DNA of 64,000 nucleotides from Paramacrobiotus metropolitanus. Its lineage: Eukaryota > Tardigrada > Eutardigrada > Parachela > Macrobiotidae. Where the stretch lies: the NCBI RefSeq assembly GCF_019649055.1, contig NW_026570254.1:682001-746000 (forward strand), written 5' to 3'. Every line of letters begins with the position of its first letter. Within the stretch, counting starts at the first letter, position 1. The position numbers and the translations under genes were made by a program. This document shows positions 49,601 through 63,144 of the stretch, in pieces. Below the pieces are notes generated by a model. The model saw only the letters and a list, made by a program, of their open reading frames with translations, had not been told where the DNA came from and ran no database searches.

Positions 49601-52600
49601 TTGGACGCGTGTCCATCAAGAGTATCAGGAGATTTCCATGTACAAGAGCTGTTTGGGCTCACAGGATTTACGACTGTTCAAGTGAACTGTTGAGGATTTG
49701 GGTTGACAGGAATTCGCCTCTTGCAGCGAACGTAAGCCGGCTTCTGGCTGGAATCAAGCAGGCAGCACCGCGCTGTATCCAGACAGCTTAGTGTAGGGCG
49801 AATCAGTATCAGCCGGGATAAACCGAATTACACGTGGCCTCCTTCCACCTAGAGTTCACGATGCACGTACGGCATACGTTAGCGTTTGGGTGCCCATGTT
49901 GACATATATTTTAGTAACTTTATTGACCAATCGATTTACAAATAAAACTCGAAAAAATACATCACCTTAACGCGGCAGCAGAAAGTATTAACTAATGATT
50001 AAAGAACTTTTCGCAACTCTATTGAAACATGTCTGCTTGACCATCGAATTCTAGTTTTACAAATTTATGCATTCTGTTACGTTAATAGATTACGGGTAAC
50101 GTAAAAAAAAGCTAAAGAATATGAAATAATTTCGTCATTTTTTACAACGCAATTTTGTTTTGTGCGAGTGAAGTAATAAATAATTTGTGTATTATTGGCA
50201 AAGCAGCTGCTAATATGAACCTACGGCATAATCGCGGATGGGGTCAAGCGCGATACAGATTAGACTATATGGCTGCTTTAATATTTGAAATGATGGTTGT
50301 AAATTGCCTATTAGAAATTTTATCGTTGATCGACGAGCTGTGCGCGCATGCTAGGAGGCACTTATTATTATGAATATGGATGCAGATTTCGATTCGCTTG
50401 ATCATCTCATCTGCAAGCGCTGACACTCTTGTGGTTAAATTAGCCTACAAACTCGTCATACCCGATGACCGTTGCGTGCTTTTTATCCAGCTGACCATGA
50501 CCGTAATTGTTACACATCTATGCAGACGCGAGCACGCTCGGATACATCGAGTGGCTGGACTAGCTCTGCATTTTACATGAGCATCGGTCTTCTAGCAAAT
50601 GAGCAGATAGGTTAGCCAAAAATTCCCATCCAGAAAATCGGCCTATTTGACATTCGGAATTCGACCCGACAGATTTAAATGTCGAAAAATACGGCAGTTA
50701 TTTGAAAAATGAACGAATATTGGCGCTCTTAAAAGCTATTGGAACACTTAAGCACTGCCGGCAACGTGTTCTGCTTCCTGTTGGTGCGCAGTGCACACCG
50801 GCCTCGGACAAGCGGTTATTAATTTGCACAGGAGATAAAACTGGGGGAACTGTGTAGTGTAGAGGCATGGCTAAGAATAATTTAATGGAAACTTTGTCTA
50901 ATAATCTGGTAAGTAGCGAAAGGGGTTTGCATAGACAAAATCGGCCATCCTCATTGAAAATGGGCATCAAATATTGACCGAAGAGATTCTTCAAAAGTTT
51001 CTGTATGTGAATATGTTATTGACAAAGACACTCTGCCGGACAGTAGTAATTGTGCACTGACCATTGTCCGGCACAGCTCGCCCAAGAGATATATCGATTT
51101 CGGATGCGGCTGCTGGACATAAGCACCGGCTCATGTCGCACTGAACAGACTGTTCACACAGAGGCATTAGCAATTTATAAGTACCAGTGAAAAATACATA
51201 TTTCGTAATTTATTAAATGCGATTTCAAATAAGTGAAAAAACTTATGAATTGTTAGGTTATAGCTTTATGCGTATAGATTTTTTATGAAAAATGATAACC
51301 AGCGCACATTTAATGAATATTATCCAACTGCAATAACCTGCGTTTGTATTTTGCACGATTATATTTTAAACTGACGCATATAGAAATTCGGCCTCGTTTG
51401 TCGCGGCAGTTTGACGTATTTCTCGCTCAATAATGATTTTTTTCCTGTATGACGTTGTGGGAAACAAAGTAAATAGTGAATGTTTACCATTCACCTGAGT
51501 ACTTTATCCGTCATTTTTCAACACAAACAAGGTAGCCAAAGTGATCCAAATGACGGCTATAGATCCGATTCAATTATATGCGAAAAAACATTCAATACAA
51601 GAATCGGTCTGTTTGAAATAGTGTTTGAATATGTTTGATAAGTATGATGGAAAATCTGGTGCATTTCCTTGTTGATGAAGCGATTTAGTGAGGCGATGAA
51701 GCTAAAAGAAGCAATTGTCAGTACGATGTATAAGACGTTGGCAACTAATCGCTTATTTGTTTTTTCAAGTGGCTAGAGGAAAGCTATACGCATTTCGAGC
51801 ACGGCATCAATTGGCGCTCCTACGTGGCCTGCGACGTCGCCTACGACAACGTCAACAACTGGCTATGGACGCCATATATAGACCGGCAGGACGGCAACCG
51901 GCTCTTCATCGAAGTCAAATTCAGCATGCGCGACTGCTCCCTCTTCCCGGGGAAAGTGCGCTCCTGCAAGGAGACCTTCTCACTCCTGTACCATGAAGTG
52001 ACGGACCCCTCCGAAAGGTCACGGCCCCCAACCGACCCCGATGCGTACACGTTGATCGACCGTATTGCCGCGGACAAAGGTCGTTTCACATCCAACAACG
52101 ACATGGTGATCAACATGGAAGTGCGGGATATTCCTCTGTCAAAGAACGCAAAAGGCGTCTACTTCGCTTTCCAAGACCAAGGGGCGTGCATTTCCGTACT
52201 GGCCGTCAAGGTGTACTACATCACCTGCCCTAATGTGACCATCAATTCGGCTGTTTTCCCAGAAACACCGACTGGACCCGACGTGGCGTCCATTGCGGAA
52301 ACGTTCGGCCAGTGCCTTCCGAATTCGGTACAGATCGAACCGCCGAAGTACTTGTGCAAGAGTGATGGATCGTGGTATTACATGACCGGAAGTTGTCTCT
52401 GCATGCCGGGCACCGAAAGGGTGCAGAACACATGCAAAGGTAGGTTTGCAGTACTGCTTAATGGCCGACGCCTGACGATCAGGTTGACCGGAAGTGGATC
52501 AAAACGAAGAAAGAGAAATTTAACGGAAATTAATACAAAAAACTATGCCGGACAGTCACAAAGCTGCCAGAACATTTAAAAATTTTGTATTAGAACAAAG

Positions 52601-55600
52601 CAATACTATCGTCGTCATCTGGGGAAATTTTGCGCGAAGGTTAAAGTCTCATGGAGAGCAGCGCTGACAGCAGGACTGACCGCTAGCATAATAACAACAG
52701 GCAGTCTTGCGGTACCGCTGACCAGCATGATTTATGCGACAGGAAAATTTAGAGTCATTATTTATAAACTTGCTGGCTGGGAAGAGTTCCTGTCCAGTTG
52801 TTGGCGATTTTAGCAATGGGGCGTCCGCCTTAATTGCCAAGGTGTCTCCTTACCAGGCGTCATTTGTTGTGCCACCGATTCAGCATGCAAATTTCGGACA
52901 AAATCAAAGATAACAGCAATGCTTTCGAAAAACTCGGTACTGCATTTGCAGACTAATAATTTCTTTTTCATTTAATTAAATTTAATATATGTATAGGGTA
53001 TAATTTGTGCGCAACAGCGTTGATTTTATGACCTAACGATTTTAAACGGTACGAACGGTCAGTATTCTTTGCTTTCCTGATTTTTATGGCAGTAGCTTGT
53101 CTGTCTGTCTATTAATCATACATACAAATGTAACGAATATCTGCCGCATGTCCAAAAGCGTAACCAGCGTGCGTTGTCCACTTAATGGAAAGTTTATACT
53201 TCTCGTTTTAGAGCAGAACCTTAAAGAACGGGATAATGATTGGTAATCATGCACCGAGCGTTATAATTTATCGCCGGAAAAAGTGTGCTTTGAAAATTTT
53301 ACCTATTGAGCTGCCAGCGATATATAATACATGAATACATAACCGACGAACATTCTGAGCGGTATTAGGCTAATTTGCCAAAATGCGATTCCGTTCTTAA
53401 CAAAGTCGTCGCTCGAGTAGCGCTAATATTACCGGTTAGATTTCTAAACTAACTTGTCCGATTCTTTTCTGAAATGGAGCCGATGCAAATAATCAGCGCC
53501 AAGGGTGTTATTACACTTTCTTTGTGTTCACAACGAACTGATTGTGAACACAAAGCAGGTGCTAAATTGTAACAGCATGGCATTTAACAAAAAAAGCGTT
53601 TCATTACTAGCTGTTTTTTCTTTGCATTTTACCATAATTAATAATGCACTATCCGGATGAAGGCCCCATAGTGTTGGCAGTTATTGTTAACATCTACACA
53701 AGTGACAATTAAACGTATCCTTTCGAGAAATTTATGGTTCCGCCCATGCGCAGGTTGAAATATTGTTTGTATCATTCAATTAATAACTGCAACGCTATTA
53801 TTAAACGACTTTTCTGTAACGCAACCGTTTTGACATGTGTGTTTAAAGGCGCACGATGGCCATATAGTTACGAAGCAGAAGTCTTCTTAACCTATCATCG
53901 ATATGGCATTTTGAGGGCATTAAATATCTTAATTTTTTCAACAGGCCGTCAGGTTCACAATGTAGCCGGAAAACTTCTAACCATGACCTCCAAATCAACG
54001 CCAATTAACGGCTGCTAGAAAGCTTTCAAAACACTGATATCGGCCAGCTGATAAAGCTTGTTTGTTGCGACTGTTCTGAGCTGTTTTGGCTAGTTGATTT
54101 ACTGTCAGAATTTATTATGAGCTGCGGAATGGCTGCCTGCAGCTTGTAATGACACCTGTGTTTGGCTGATCGGTTTCGACAGGCTTAGTGATGCCGGCAC
54201 TCGTCTAATTTTTCACATTCAGAATCCGGCGATCTATCCTTTATATGCAATTAACTGAAGCCCACAATTCGAAACTAAGATTAGAGCATAATCATATGAA
54301 ACTGTATGTAGTTTAGCAGCACTGTGCTGTCGGTTAAGTTCAAAGATTTAAGTAGCTGGCAAAATTAACATCTCTTATACTTCTATACCAAGTCGCGTTT
54401 ACGTGAAACCAATGTGAGGCAAGAAGCACAATAAAACTTGTTGTGTAAACTTTGTGTTTCGAATTTTAAAAAAAATCGAGAGCCATTGGTGCGAATGTTT
54501 TTGTGCCTCCGACCGAAAATACAAGCAAAAGTTATGATTTTATTACGTTCAGAAGTCTCAGGATAGAGTGCAAATACTGTAAAACATCCTTCCCGATCTT
54601 CAAAGTAAATTTATACATACTCTTCGCTGAGGTCGATCAGATAAGCTGACCGTATACGAGAGAATTATCATCCGCACCCCTGTCTCGAACTGTTTTGTCC
54701 ACAGAACCGGTATTGATGATACTCTACAGGTGAAACCATATCAGCAGCCGGCATCGTTACAAAGCACATCCGTCTTGTCTTCGATGGTGCACGTTCTCTT
54801 CCTTATCGTTATCGACCGATAATAGCCGATGATGTTATCTTCTCCGGCTGTGTGCTGTCCAAGAAGCAGCACATAACGGAACGATTGCGATTAGAAACAG
54901 ACGGTTTCAGTTGGAAAATATATGCGCACTCTCGCAGCCAAAGTAATAATTCAAACATTTGGCCAGCTACGATAATATCTGGCGGTATTTTATGCATTGC
55001 TTGTCCAAGTGGCCGTAGATAACCCGTACAGCCGTTTCCCACCTGTCTTTACAAAGTTATTCGATCCTTACGGTTAGACTTGACCGTATGTAGCGCATAT
55101 TGGTCTTGTATGGTATCGCGAAGATATTCTGTTATTATTATAATTGTAAGGAAAGGCAGCGTTGTTAAGGCGTCGGGATTAATCGCAACACTTTGTAAAA
55201 TTTGACAGTTTAATAGTTGGTCCAGGGCACAAGGGGAAGGAGAGCAAGTGGTCCAGTGCAGTACGAGGCGATAGTTTTGGGCGTTTTCCAGCCCAGTGCA
55301 AGTAGCGATTATACTTTTGAAAGAGAAAGCGATAGCAAGTAGAAATTGAGTTATACATGGTAGAGAAGAGAATGCAGATATGATTTTCTTGTGGACCGAC
55401 TGGCTCTGACCATCTGGTGGGAAGATGAGCTGCTGGTCAACTCAATTGCTAATTCTTCCCCACCGGATAATCCCTTGCTCTGTCAATGGATTATACCAAG
55501 ACTACAATCATGGCAAAACATGCTGTATTGGAATAATTATTATCTTCATAAAAAGCAATTCAATTACGTTGATGATAAGTATGCAGCGAGCCATGATAGA

Positions 55601-58600
55601 CTTTTCCCGATAATAAACGACACTGAGCCGAAAATAGTGTACATATTTTAATGACGCATAAGAATGCAAATATGTACGGAATCAATTAGAAAACCATATA
55701 TAGTGCGGACGATAATGCTACTATTTCTCAACCAGATCCGAACCCAGCTGCTGCATTAGAAAAGTAGAACAAAGTGTCCGGATACAGATGAACCGCGAAA
55801 ATCAGTGAAAAGTGTGGAGAAAATGAATGGAAGGCATTCCAGACGGAAAAAGGTCATCTATCATGCGCGGCATTTGATACTATTGTGCTGTCCTGTGTGA
55901 AGGGGAAGTTAGGTTGAGCACTTTGTGGGGCAGAAAGAAACTGATGTGTAAACTGAAACGAAAGGATTTCGACTGGTATACACAGAAGCGTGAGACGATG
56001 TGTTTGTGAATTGGGGTATATTAGTTGAAGATCATTAGGGATATCTGCATTACATACGCATGATTGCCGCTTTTCTTTCGCCAGACTGTCGAGGCTGACC
56101 ACGCCAACGAGTAAATAGTTCCCCTCCTTTTTTCAGCAAGGGAGCATGATGACCAAGCCTAAATTTATGGCTTGAACAGTCAGTCTGTAGTCGCTGCCAA
56201 CCCTTTCCGATTCCAGTGCGTCAATGCGCTGTGTATGACTTACATTTTACTTTCCGATATTTTATTTCTAAAAAATAATATTCCATCTTTTACACCGATA
56301 AAAGGGTATTTCCAAAACAGATAGTATGACCCGTAAATCACGGGCATTGTTCTTAAAACTACGCTTCTGTAAACGCAAAGCAATATAATTGCATTTTGTA
56401 ATCAAAAAGAAGCGGAGCAGCTATTGTCCACGAATTGACCGGAAATGTGACGCTTAACTATGAGATCCTTATAACCTATTGTTGATGTGTCAGAATCACT
56501 GGGTGTCCTTTAAACAGTAGGTCATCCATTAACGCTGCCAATATTTCTTCCACATTCCCGTCCGGTTCCCTTTTGTCCCTTGTAGTTGCAGACTATCATG
56601 ACTGCTTCCCTACTTTCGGGTTTCATTCGCTTCTGATTAAGCGCATTATCATGGCAGTTCATCTGAGTGCTGCTGTATTACAGAAGATTCATCTGTAGTT
56701 TTGTTGTATTTGGGTATCTTTCTGTAGCAGTCGAAGACAGACACTAATTCCGAAATTCTTCATCTATCGTGTCACTAACAGAATTACTGCCATACGTACC
56801 TCGTATATTACGGCTATGCGTTACTATCGATATTATAATTACGCAGATGCCATAGATAATTTGCATTTGCAAGTGACGATCAAAGGAAATGGGAATCTCG
56901 CCATTCCCAAGTGGCTGATTGCCGCATCTTCCCTAATAACGACGCAAGTAACGAGAATACCGGTAATTCAATCAGTGTATGTGGTCATTCTTGTTTCCGA
57001 AGCAATTAATAAGAACAGTTAATAAATGCAGTCGAACGTTTTGCATTCGTACGACCCATTTCCCGAAAACAGGTGGAGCAGATTCAGGTTTCTTCCCTTT
57101 TTATATGGAAGATTAAGAGATTCTTCGGTTTTTTGAAACTGGTCAGAAGCCACCATCTGTGTTAATAATAGGGCAAAAAAATATTACTTTGTGTAGCATA
57201 TGATCGGATTATGCTAATCTTTCTGGCGACGGCTGTGCACTGAATTCCTTGTTAATAATTGTTCTTCTCGTTAATCAGCCGCAGACAAAAGCGAATCGCC
57301 CATATTTCAAATAGCTAGTGTGGCTATTATCAAAATAAAAGACAATTGTAGTGGCACATGTACAGCCAGATTTCCCAATAAGAGCTGCGGGAGTTCGGTA
57401 AATAGTGGTCAGTTGTTGTGCGGTATTTTCGTGACCTGAGAGTTGAAATCTGACGACCGGCTCGCTCGTGGCATCCCCCTTGTACATCCGCGTGTGCATT
57501 CTCGACGGCTGGATGAGCCGACAGCTGAACATTGTTACCACAGCGTAACCGGTGCCGAGAGGTCCAACTTTTAGTTAGAAGGGTGTTTGAAATCTGAAAC
57601 TGATTGCAAATGTACCACTGCATTCCACTCGTTAATGGATACAGAAATCACAATAAATTTCATTTCTTGCACTCACTATAAGCTACAATAATACACCGCA
57701 CGTGTACGTCCGCAGAATCAATAAAGCGAATTAATTAAATCAGTGGCAAAATCCGAAAGCATAAAATAGGAAAGAAATAAATATCCTATTCAGCGACAGG
57801 AACTACGCAATTCTTGATTTGACAATTTACCTGCACTTTATTACCTCATACGTTTGTGCTTTTATTTAATTTTTTTACTATCGAGGATAGTTTTGTATAG
57901 GTGTTAATACTGTGCCATATATGTATAATTTATCCGTAAGCTGTAATAATATTCGACAGTGCAGAACAATCGCTGTGGCAGTTTTTGATTGTTCGTTTGT
58001 TTGCCAGCTGGCTTCTGACTGATAATTATTGGTTTACATAGATAAGAGGGAAAGAAAAGAAATTGTTGGGAGATAATGCAAGCACTCAGGGCGTCTACAG
58101 GGGGGCCATCTCGCATTTCAGCACTCCCTGTGTTGTGCTGTGCAGGGTGGAAGCAGTGGGAAATCAGGATGGGAGGAGATAATTAGCTCCTCACGGCAGT
58201 TGTCTTCGACAACAAAGTACCGCGTGTACATCTTGAGTAAACAATACGTGAAATGCTCTTTTCACGAGTAGCAGATGATATTTCTTAATATAACATTAAG
58301 CGGATCATATTTGACCAATATATACAACTGGTCACGTCCATGGTTTATACATGCGGCTCTATCAGTGCCGGCGATCATTAACAACGCAGCACATGTACAA
58401 TATGGCCAGGGCACATTAAAGTGGCCAAGGTCTCCGTCGACGACGACTCGGAAAAGGGTTAAAATGTCATGTGAATGTCCGGTAGGATCATCTTGTGCTT
58501 AGTCCGCTCTGACATCTTACATTTGTTATGGTAATCTGGACTGGCAAATTTGGTCATATTAAGGCGAAATGTGAGAAGATTGAGGGGTATTCGTGTCCAG

Positions 58601-61600
58601 CAGCAAGTGCTATGTATCTGCCACCGCCGCACTGCGCTGTCCCAACTGGAATCATTGACGGATCTTATAACAGTTTTAAGCCTTATTTATTTCAACAGTC
58701 TATTATTGGTAACAGACGAGCAGGGTTAGATCATGCTTGATCAAATAAATAACTGGACATCTCGTTGGAAAATAGTTTGTTTTTCACCATGTTTTCCATG
58801 CAAATGCAGTAAAAGCACGTGCTTTAGAATTCCGACATTTTGAATGCAGAATCCGCAAAAATATTCCCACACACTGAGAATTATCAAAAAGGGCGTAAAC
58901 TGCCCAGCGAGAATTCACGGACGATTTTAACCGCTTTGTTATGCAAAACATGAGCGCCCGAAGATGATTGCGGCGCATAAACATGCAGTATATTCATCTA
59001 GCGGATGAATCTGTTTTTCCCCTTCGACGGTAGCTTAAATGAGCTCTTGTCCAGTTGCGAATCTTAAGTCACTTGACATTCTGTTGGGCGATCCGCTGCT
59101 GCTGTAGTTGGAACTGGTGAAGCGGCTTGTTGACAAGATATTCTGGTACCGTGGAGTATTCTCATATACTCGACTTAATCTTGATCCCCTTCCGGTCGTT
59201 TAGCTCTAGCCGAAATCTCTTTAGGGTCATCGTCAGTGGTCTCTTCATACAGTGAAAGTCTGTACGTGTGTATTGACTGTTTTGTGCATTTTCTTGCAGC
59301 ATGTCCAGTTGGCAAGTATAAAACGGAGATTGGCGATGGCTCTTGTCTTGATTGCCCGGAATTCAGCACTTCTAATTCCCCGGGGGCTGCTGAATGTCGA
59401 TGCCAAAAGGGATTTTTCAGAGCCCCTTCAGACACCAAGTCTATGGCTTGCTCGCGTAAGTGAAATCGTCTGCATAATGGGATGGTTAGTGATTATGATT
59501 TTCGGCAATGCGTCAAAACAAGTCGCCGGATAAGTACATATGCATAACATAACCGCGCAAAAATGAACTGTTGTTACAAATACAGTTATAGCAAAACTGC
59601 TTTCTCGTTTAATATCTTTTTTTCAATTTTCAGAACCACCGAGTGCTCCGCAGAACGTTACGGTTGAGACTTTTGACCAGACATCAATTGTGCTGAAATG
59701 GAACAGACCGCTGTCCAATGGCGGTCGCTCGGACGTCGTCTACAGAATCGGTTGCGATATCTGCGGCAGCACGGTCATGTACAGTCCGAGCCAGAGCGGT
59801 TTCAATGGGACGCGGGTCAGGGTCACCGGTCTAAAACCACACACCCGCTACTTTTTCACCATCTACTCGGAGAACGGCGTATCCGAACTCAGTCAGGAAG
59901 CGAAGTACGAAAGAATCAGCGTGACGACAGCCGGAGAAATTCCCGGTATGTTGCGACATCCCCTTCTTTCGCATAAATAACAACATCGAGGTATTTATTG
60001 TTATCTAATTTTTCATTTCGTAGCTGATACCTCGTTGGTGTTAAATGTCCAAGCCGAATACCTGGGCAACAACAAAGCCAAACTTATGTGGCATACCGTC
60101 TCTGGCTTCGACGACAACATCAACCTGTATGAAATCCAGTACGCCGTTGCCGGCACAAAGCCGCCCATCAACGTCACCACGATGAACAGCGCCATGCTCT
60201 TCGACCCGCTCATCTCCAACACGGAGTACAACTTCCGGGTGCGCGCGCGTTCCGGCAGCACCTGGGGACCGTACAGCGACTTCGCCACGCTCTTCACCAA
60301 CGCCGAACCGGTAATGGAATCGCAGGGTCCCGTCGCCCAAGTGGGCATGATTGCCGGCATCACCGTGGCCTTGATCCTCTGCGTCGTGCTTTTCGGTATC
60401 ATGTTTTACATGTTCTGGAAGCGCAACAACGACGGCTGCGGGAAGAAACAAGCCAGTGACTGCGATACGCTAGAATACCGGCATGCGGAGATCCCCTTTG
60501 ATCCCCACCATCCGCATCTCCTACACCCCATCGGCATGGGCACGCCGGTGTATCGAAGTGGCGTGGTGCCGCGTACGTACGTTGATCCGCATACTTATGA
60601 AGATCCCACGCAAGCGGTCAGGGATTTCACCCGGGAACTGGATCCCTCGTTGATCTGCATCGACGCCGTGATTGGTGGCGGGGAATTCGGAGATGTATGC
60701 CGGGGAACGCTGTTGCTGCCGAATAAGTGCTCCATGACGGTGGCCATCAAGACACTGAATGCTAACCATGCCGGGTCGAACGAAAAGGCAAAAGCGGACT
60801 TCTTGATGGAAGCCACCATCATGGGCCAGTTTGACCACTCTAACGTTATTTATCTCCAAGGCATTGTGACGCGGAGCAATCCGGTTATGATCGTCACGGA
60901 GTACATGGAGAATGGATCTCTTGATGCCTTCCTGCGGGTAATTCGTGCACCATGTTTTTTTTTAAATAGCTGCTCCAAAATCTAATTTTTTAGGCAAATG
61001 TTGGGAGTTTCCAGTCGATCCAGATGGTTCATATGCTCCGAGGAATTGCGGCAGGCATGAATTATCTCGCTTCAAAGAATTACGTTCACAGAGTATGAAA
61101 TTATAATCTTTTAAACTGCTTACCGCACTGTCTATACACAGTGTACAGTCGGTACCAGTATTGTTTCTAACGCGTTTACTGAATGCAGGATCTTGCTGCC
61201 CGGAATGTCCTAGTCAACAAAAACTTAATATGTAAAATTGCGGATTTTGGATTATCCCGAGAGATTGAATCCTGTTGCGATGCAGCTTACACTACCAAAG
61301 TACGTGCCATAAATGTCGAAATGGGCAATTATACAGAATGGTCTGAATTGCTAGTTTATAGTTGAATATGGCCCCAATTTAACGGTCAGTGTAGGCTGAT
61401 TATTTGTGACTTCAACAGGGCGGCAAAATACCAGTGCGATGGACGGCGCCCGAAGCCATCCAGTTCCGTAAGTTCACGACAGCCAGCGATGTTTGGAGCT
61501 TTGGCATCGTCTGCTGGGAGGTCATGTCCTACGGGGAACGACCGTATTGGAACTGGTCAAACCAAGACGTCATTAAGTCCATCGACAAAGGTTATCGCCT

Positions 61601-62431
61601 GCCGCCACCAATGGTAATATACACGGTCCATTTTATAATGCACTTACTATCGGGCTGATCTGCTGGAAACAGGCAGTTTTAGCTTGAACAATCAGCGCTG
61701 ATCTCTGATCGTTAGACGTTAACCGATTTGTTTATGTGTTCCAGAAATGCCCGGATTTGATCTACCAGTTGATGCTCGAGTGCTGGCAGCATGAGCTGCT
61801 GCAGCGACCGACGTTCGGACAGTGTCTGCGAGCGCTGGATAAGATGATTCGATCGCCTTCGCAACTATCCTTGATTGCTCAGAATGGGTGAGGATGAAAT
61901 ACAATTTTAAATTGCACAACTGGCGTAGTTTTGTTATGTGAAGAAATTCCTGTACGACGTTCTAAATAATCATTTCAACGCCGGCTTATAAAAGCTTAAG
62001 ATACAAAGTATTACCAAAACCGTATTTGTACATACATAAGCTATATTCTGCGAGCACATCATGCTATCCGGAATATATACAGTGTAAACAATTTTCGGGA
62101 AAAAAAATATTAGTTTTGCAACATGTGCAATACAATAGGCTGCGGTACATGTACTGTTAATTTCAGGCAATGGGGAGATCACTTTGGGGATGATTCACAG
62201 GAGATCGCTCCTGTATTAAACGTGGAGGGATGGCTGGACAGTTTGGGTCTTTCATGTTACGTTCACCATTTTGCCGGCATCAACAGTCTGGATGCCCTGG
62301 CCCGTCTCTCTCCCGATGACCTGAGCCGCATGGGTATTAGCCTGCCGGCCCATCATAAAGCCTTGCTAAATGGCATTCTGACATTAAGGGAGCATCTCAA
62401 CGCAAACGTCTCCGAGGGGTTTCTGGTCTAA
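40676..62431 (+). CDS. Eph: Eph receptor tyrosine kinase, complete
   Basis: Membrane receptor for ephrins, used in contact-dependent cell guidance and sorting. Eleven exons: 40676-40904, 46666-46748, 51770-52439, 59300-59455, 59634-59945, 60024-60937, 60994-61092, 61189-61299, 61419-61613, 61745-61887 and 62167-62431. All phases agree and give about 1,058 residues, normal for the family. Domains: signal sequence about 42-62; ephrin-binding domain from about 77 ([35 protein letters not shown]); Cys-rich region; two fibronectin III domains about 380-580; transmembrane helix about 590-614; juxtamembrane [10 protein letters not shown] tyrosines about 669 and 675; kinase with IGGGEFG (about 701), VAIK lysine about 726, YVHRDLAARN (Asp about 822), ADFGLS (Asp about 840) and [16 protein letters not shown] domain from about 980. 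The C-terminus is EGFLV, a class II PDZ-type ligand. All catalytic motifs are present, so an active kinase is expected. Confidence 0.96.
40772..40774 (+). other. Alternative internal start codon of Eph (Met33)
   Basis: The first ATG at 40676 places about 41 polar, His/Gln-rich residues before the hydrophobic signal core, which is unusually long for an n-region. Starting at the in-frame ATG at 40772 gives [15 protein letters not shown] followed by the hydrophobic core, a more ordinary signal peptide. The 5' context AAT ATG C at 40676 is not strong. Either start gives the same mature receptor. Confidence 0.5.
40905..46665 (+). other. Eph intron 1 (5.8 kb)
   Basis: Bounded by donor GTACGT and acceptor TTGCAG and flanked by signal-peptide and ephrin-binding exons. 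AT-rich with scattered A/T runs. It contains a (TC)6 tract at 43953-43964, a perfect ACCGTATACGGT palindrome at 42541-42552, and three copies of TACGGTGC within 250 bp (42331, 42547, 42567). Two open frames of about 140 codons (44954-45382 and 46140-46577) begin only at GTG or TTG and look spurious. No nested gene is recognised. Confidence 0.6.
42331..42574. repeat. TACGGTGC motif cluster with palindrome
   Basis: TACGGTGC occurs at 42331-42338, 42547-42554 and 42567-42574. The middle copy overlaps the perfect palindrome ACCGTATACGGT (42541-42552). An 8-bp inverted repeat, GTGCCGGC...GCCGGCAC, also lies at about 42335-42369. The cluster is richer in CpG than the surrounding intron. Confidence 0.45.
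47607..47641. repeat. 13-bp perfect inverted repeat, 9-nt loop
   Basis: Arms CATGCATCATAAA (47607-47619) and TTTATGATGCATG (47629-47641) pair perfectly across a 9-nt spacer. It lies in Eph intron 2. The stem is too short for a standard miRNA precursor. It could be a chance AT-rich palindrome, a protein-binding site or a relic of a small element. Confidence 0.6.
48348..48359. repeat. Perfect 12-bp GC-rich palindrome
   Basis: GCCGCTAGCGGC reads the same on both strands and stands out as GC-rich within the AT-rich Eph intron 2. No known site is assigned. Confidence 0.5.
52440..59299 (+). other. Eph intron 3 (6.9 kb)
   Basis: Lies between the ephrin-binding exon (donor GTAGGT) and the Cys-rich exon (acceptor TTGCAG). 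It is the longest intron in the window and AT-rich. It contains a perfect 14-bp inverted repeat at 53520-53555 and a perfect TATCGATA at about 56824-56831. No nested gene is recognised; open frames such as 55391-55651 are short with no known motif. Confidence 0.6.
53520..53555. repeat. 14-bp perfect inverted repeat, 8-nt loop
   Basis: Arms CTTTGTGTTCACAA (53520-53533) and TTGTGAACACAAAG (53542-53555) are exact reverse complements with an 8-nt spacer, CGAACTGA. The GTGAACAC core resembles nuclear-receptor half-site or forkhead-like sequence. It lies in Eph intron 3. Confidence 0.65.
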
Positions 62432-63100
62432 GGGATGCGAATGACCTCAAGACCAATACTGTTGCATGTGATATGATCTTCACGGATAAGTCGAAGGATG
62501 GGCAGAATACAGCTGATCGCATGGCAGCTTTTCTTCTGCAAAAGAGTGGAAACCACGTGGAATGGTTTGAATTTTTTATTTGATGACTGCGGTGAATGAT
62601 GTACAGAATAATACAAAGTGAAAGGGTTGAAGATATGATTAATACGGGCGTATGACACACACCGGGAATGTACCAAGTTTGCTCTATGCCTTAATTATGT
62701 TTCGGGGTGGACACTGCGTTTATTGTACTCGATGTCTGTGTGTCCCTGTTTTTTTCTTTTGTATGCCGATGTCTTTCATTGATGATGATTGTTTGCTGAA
62801 CACATTGTTTTGCCTAGTAATTAATTAAAAACAGTAACACAGTCTGTTTGCTCCGTTCTAGCAAAATTCCACGCTTGATTTAGATGTGACCATCGTCCGT
62901 TAAAGAAACTTCAGCGGTTAGAGTATATTATGCGAATAAGTAATACATACACATTTCACATGTTGAGCAGGTATACCGGTAGATTCTAATGTCGTTTCAG
63001 ACAAAAAAATAATGTATGATGGCTCAAACTGCTTCATGTCACCGAATCACTTATATCTGAGCTCTCATAAATCAAGATTTGTTTAAAGGTTTCGCTTGTA

Positions 63101-63106
63101 AATAAA
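63101..63106 (+). terminator. Candidate poly(A) signal of Eph
   Basis: AATAAA about 670 bp after the Eph stop codon, in correct orientation. A second hexamer lies at 63237-63242. The interval 62432-63100 has no recognised gene and is taken as 3' UTR. Confidence 0.45.
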
Positions 63107-63144
63107 GCAGATACTAGTAATATAGTCGGCTGGAAATTCACAGG

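Larger units (their letters stand above)
46749..51769 (+). other. Eph intron 2 (5.0 kb)
   Basis: Runs from donor GTAAGC to acceptor TTCAAG. AT-rich. It contains a perfect 13-bp inverted repeat at 47607-47641 and a perfect 12-bp palindrome GCCGCTAGCGGC at 48348-48359. No coding exon between the two ephrin-binding exons is needed, because the phase is continuous across it, and none is recognised. Confidence 0.6.
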
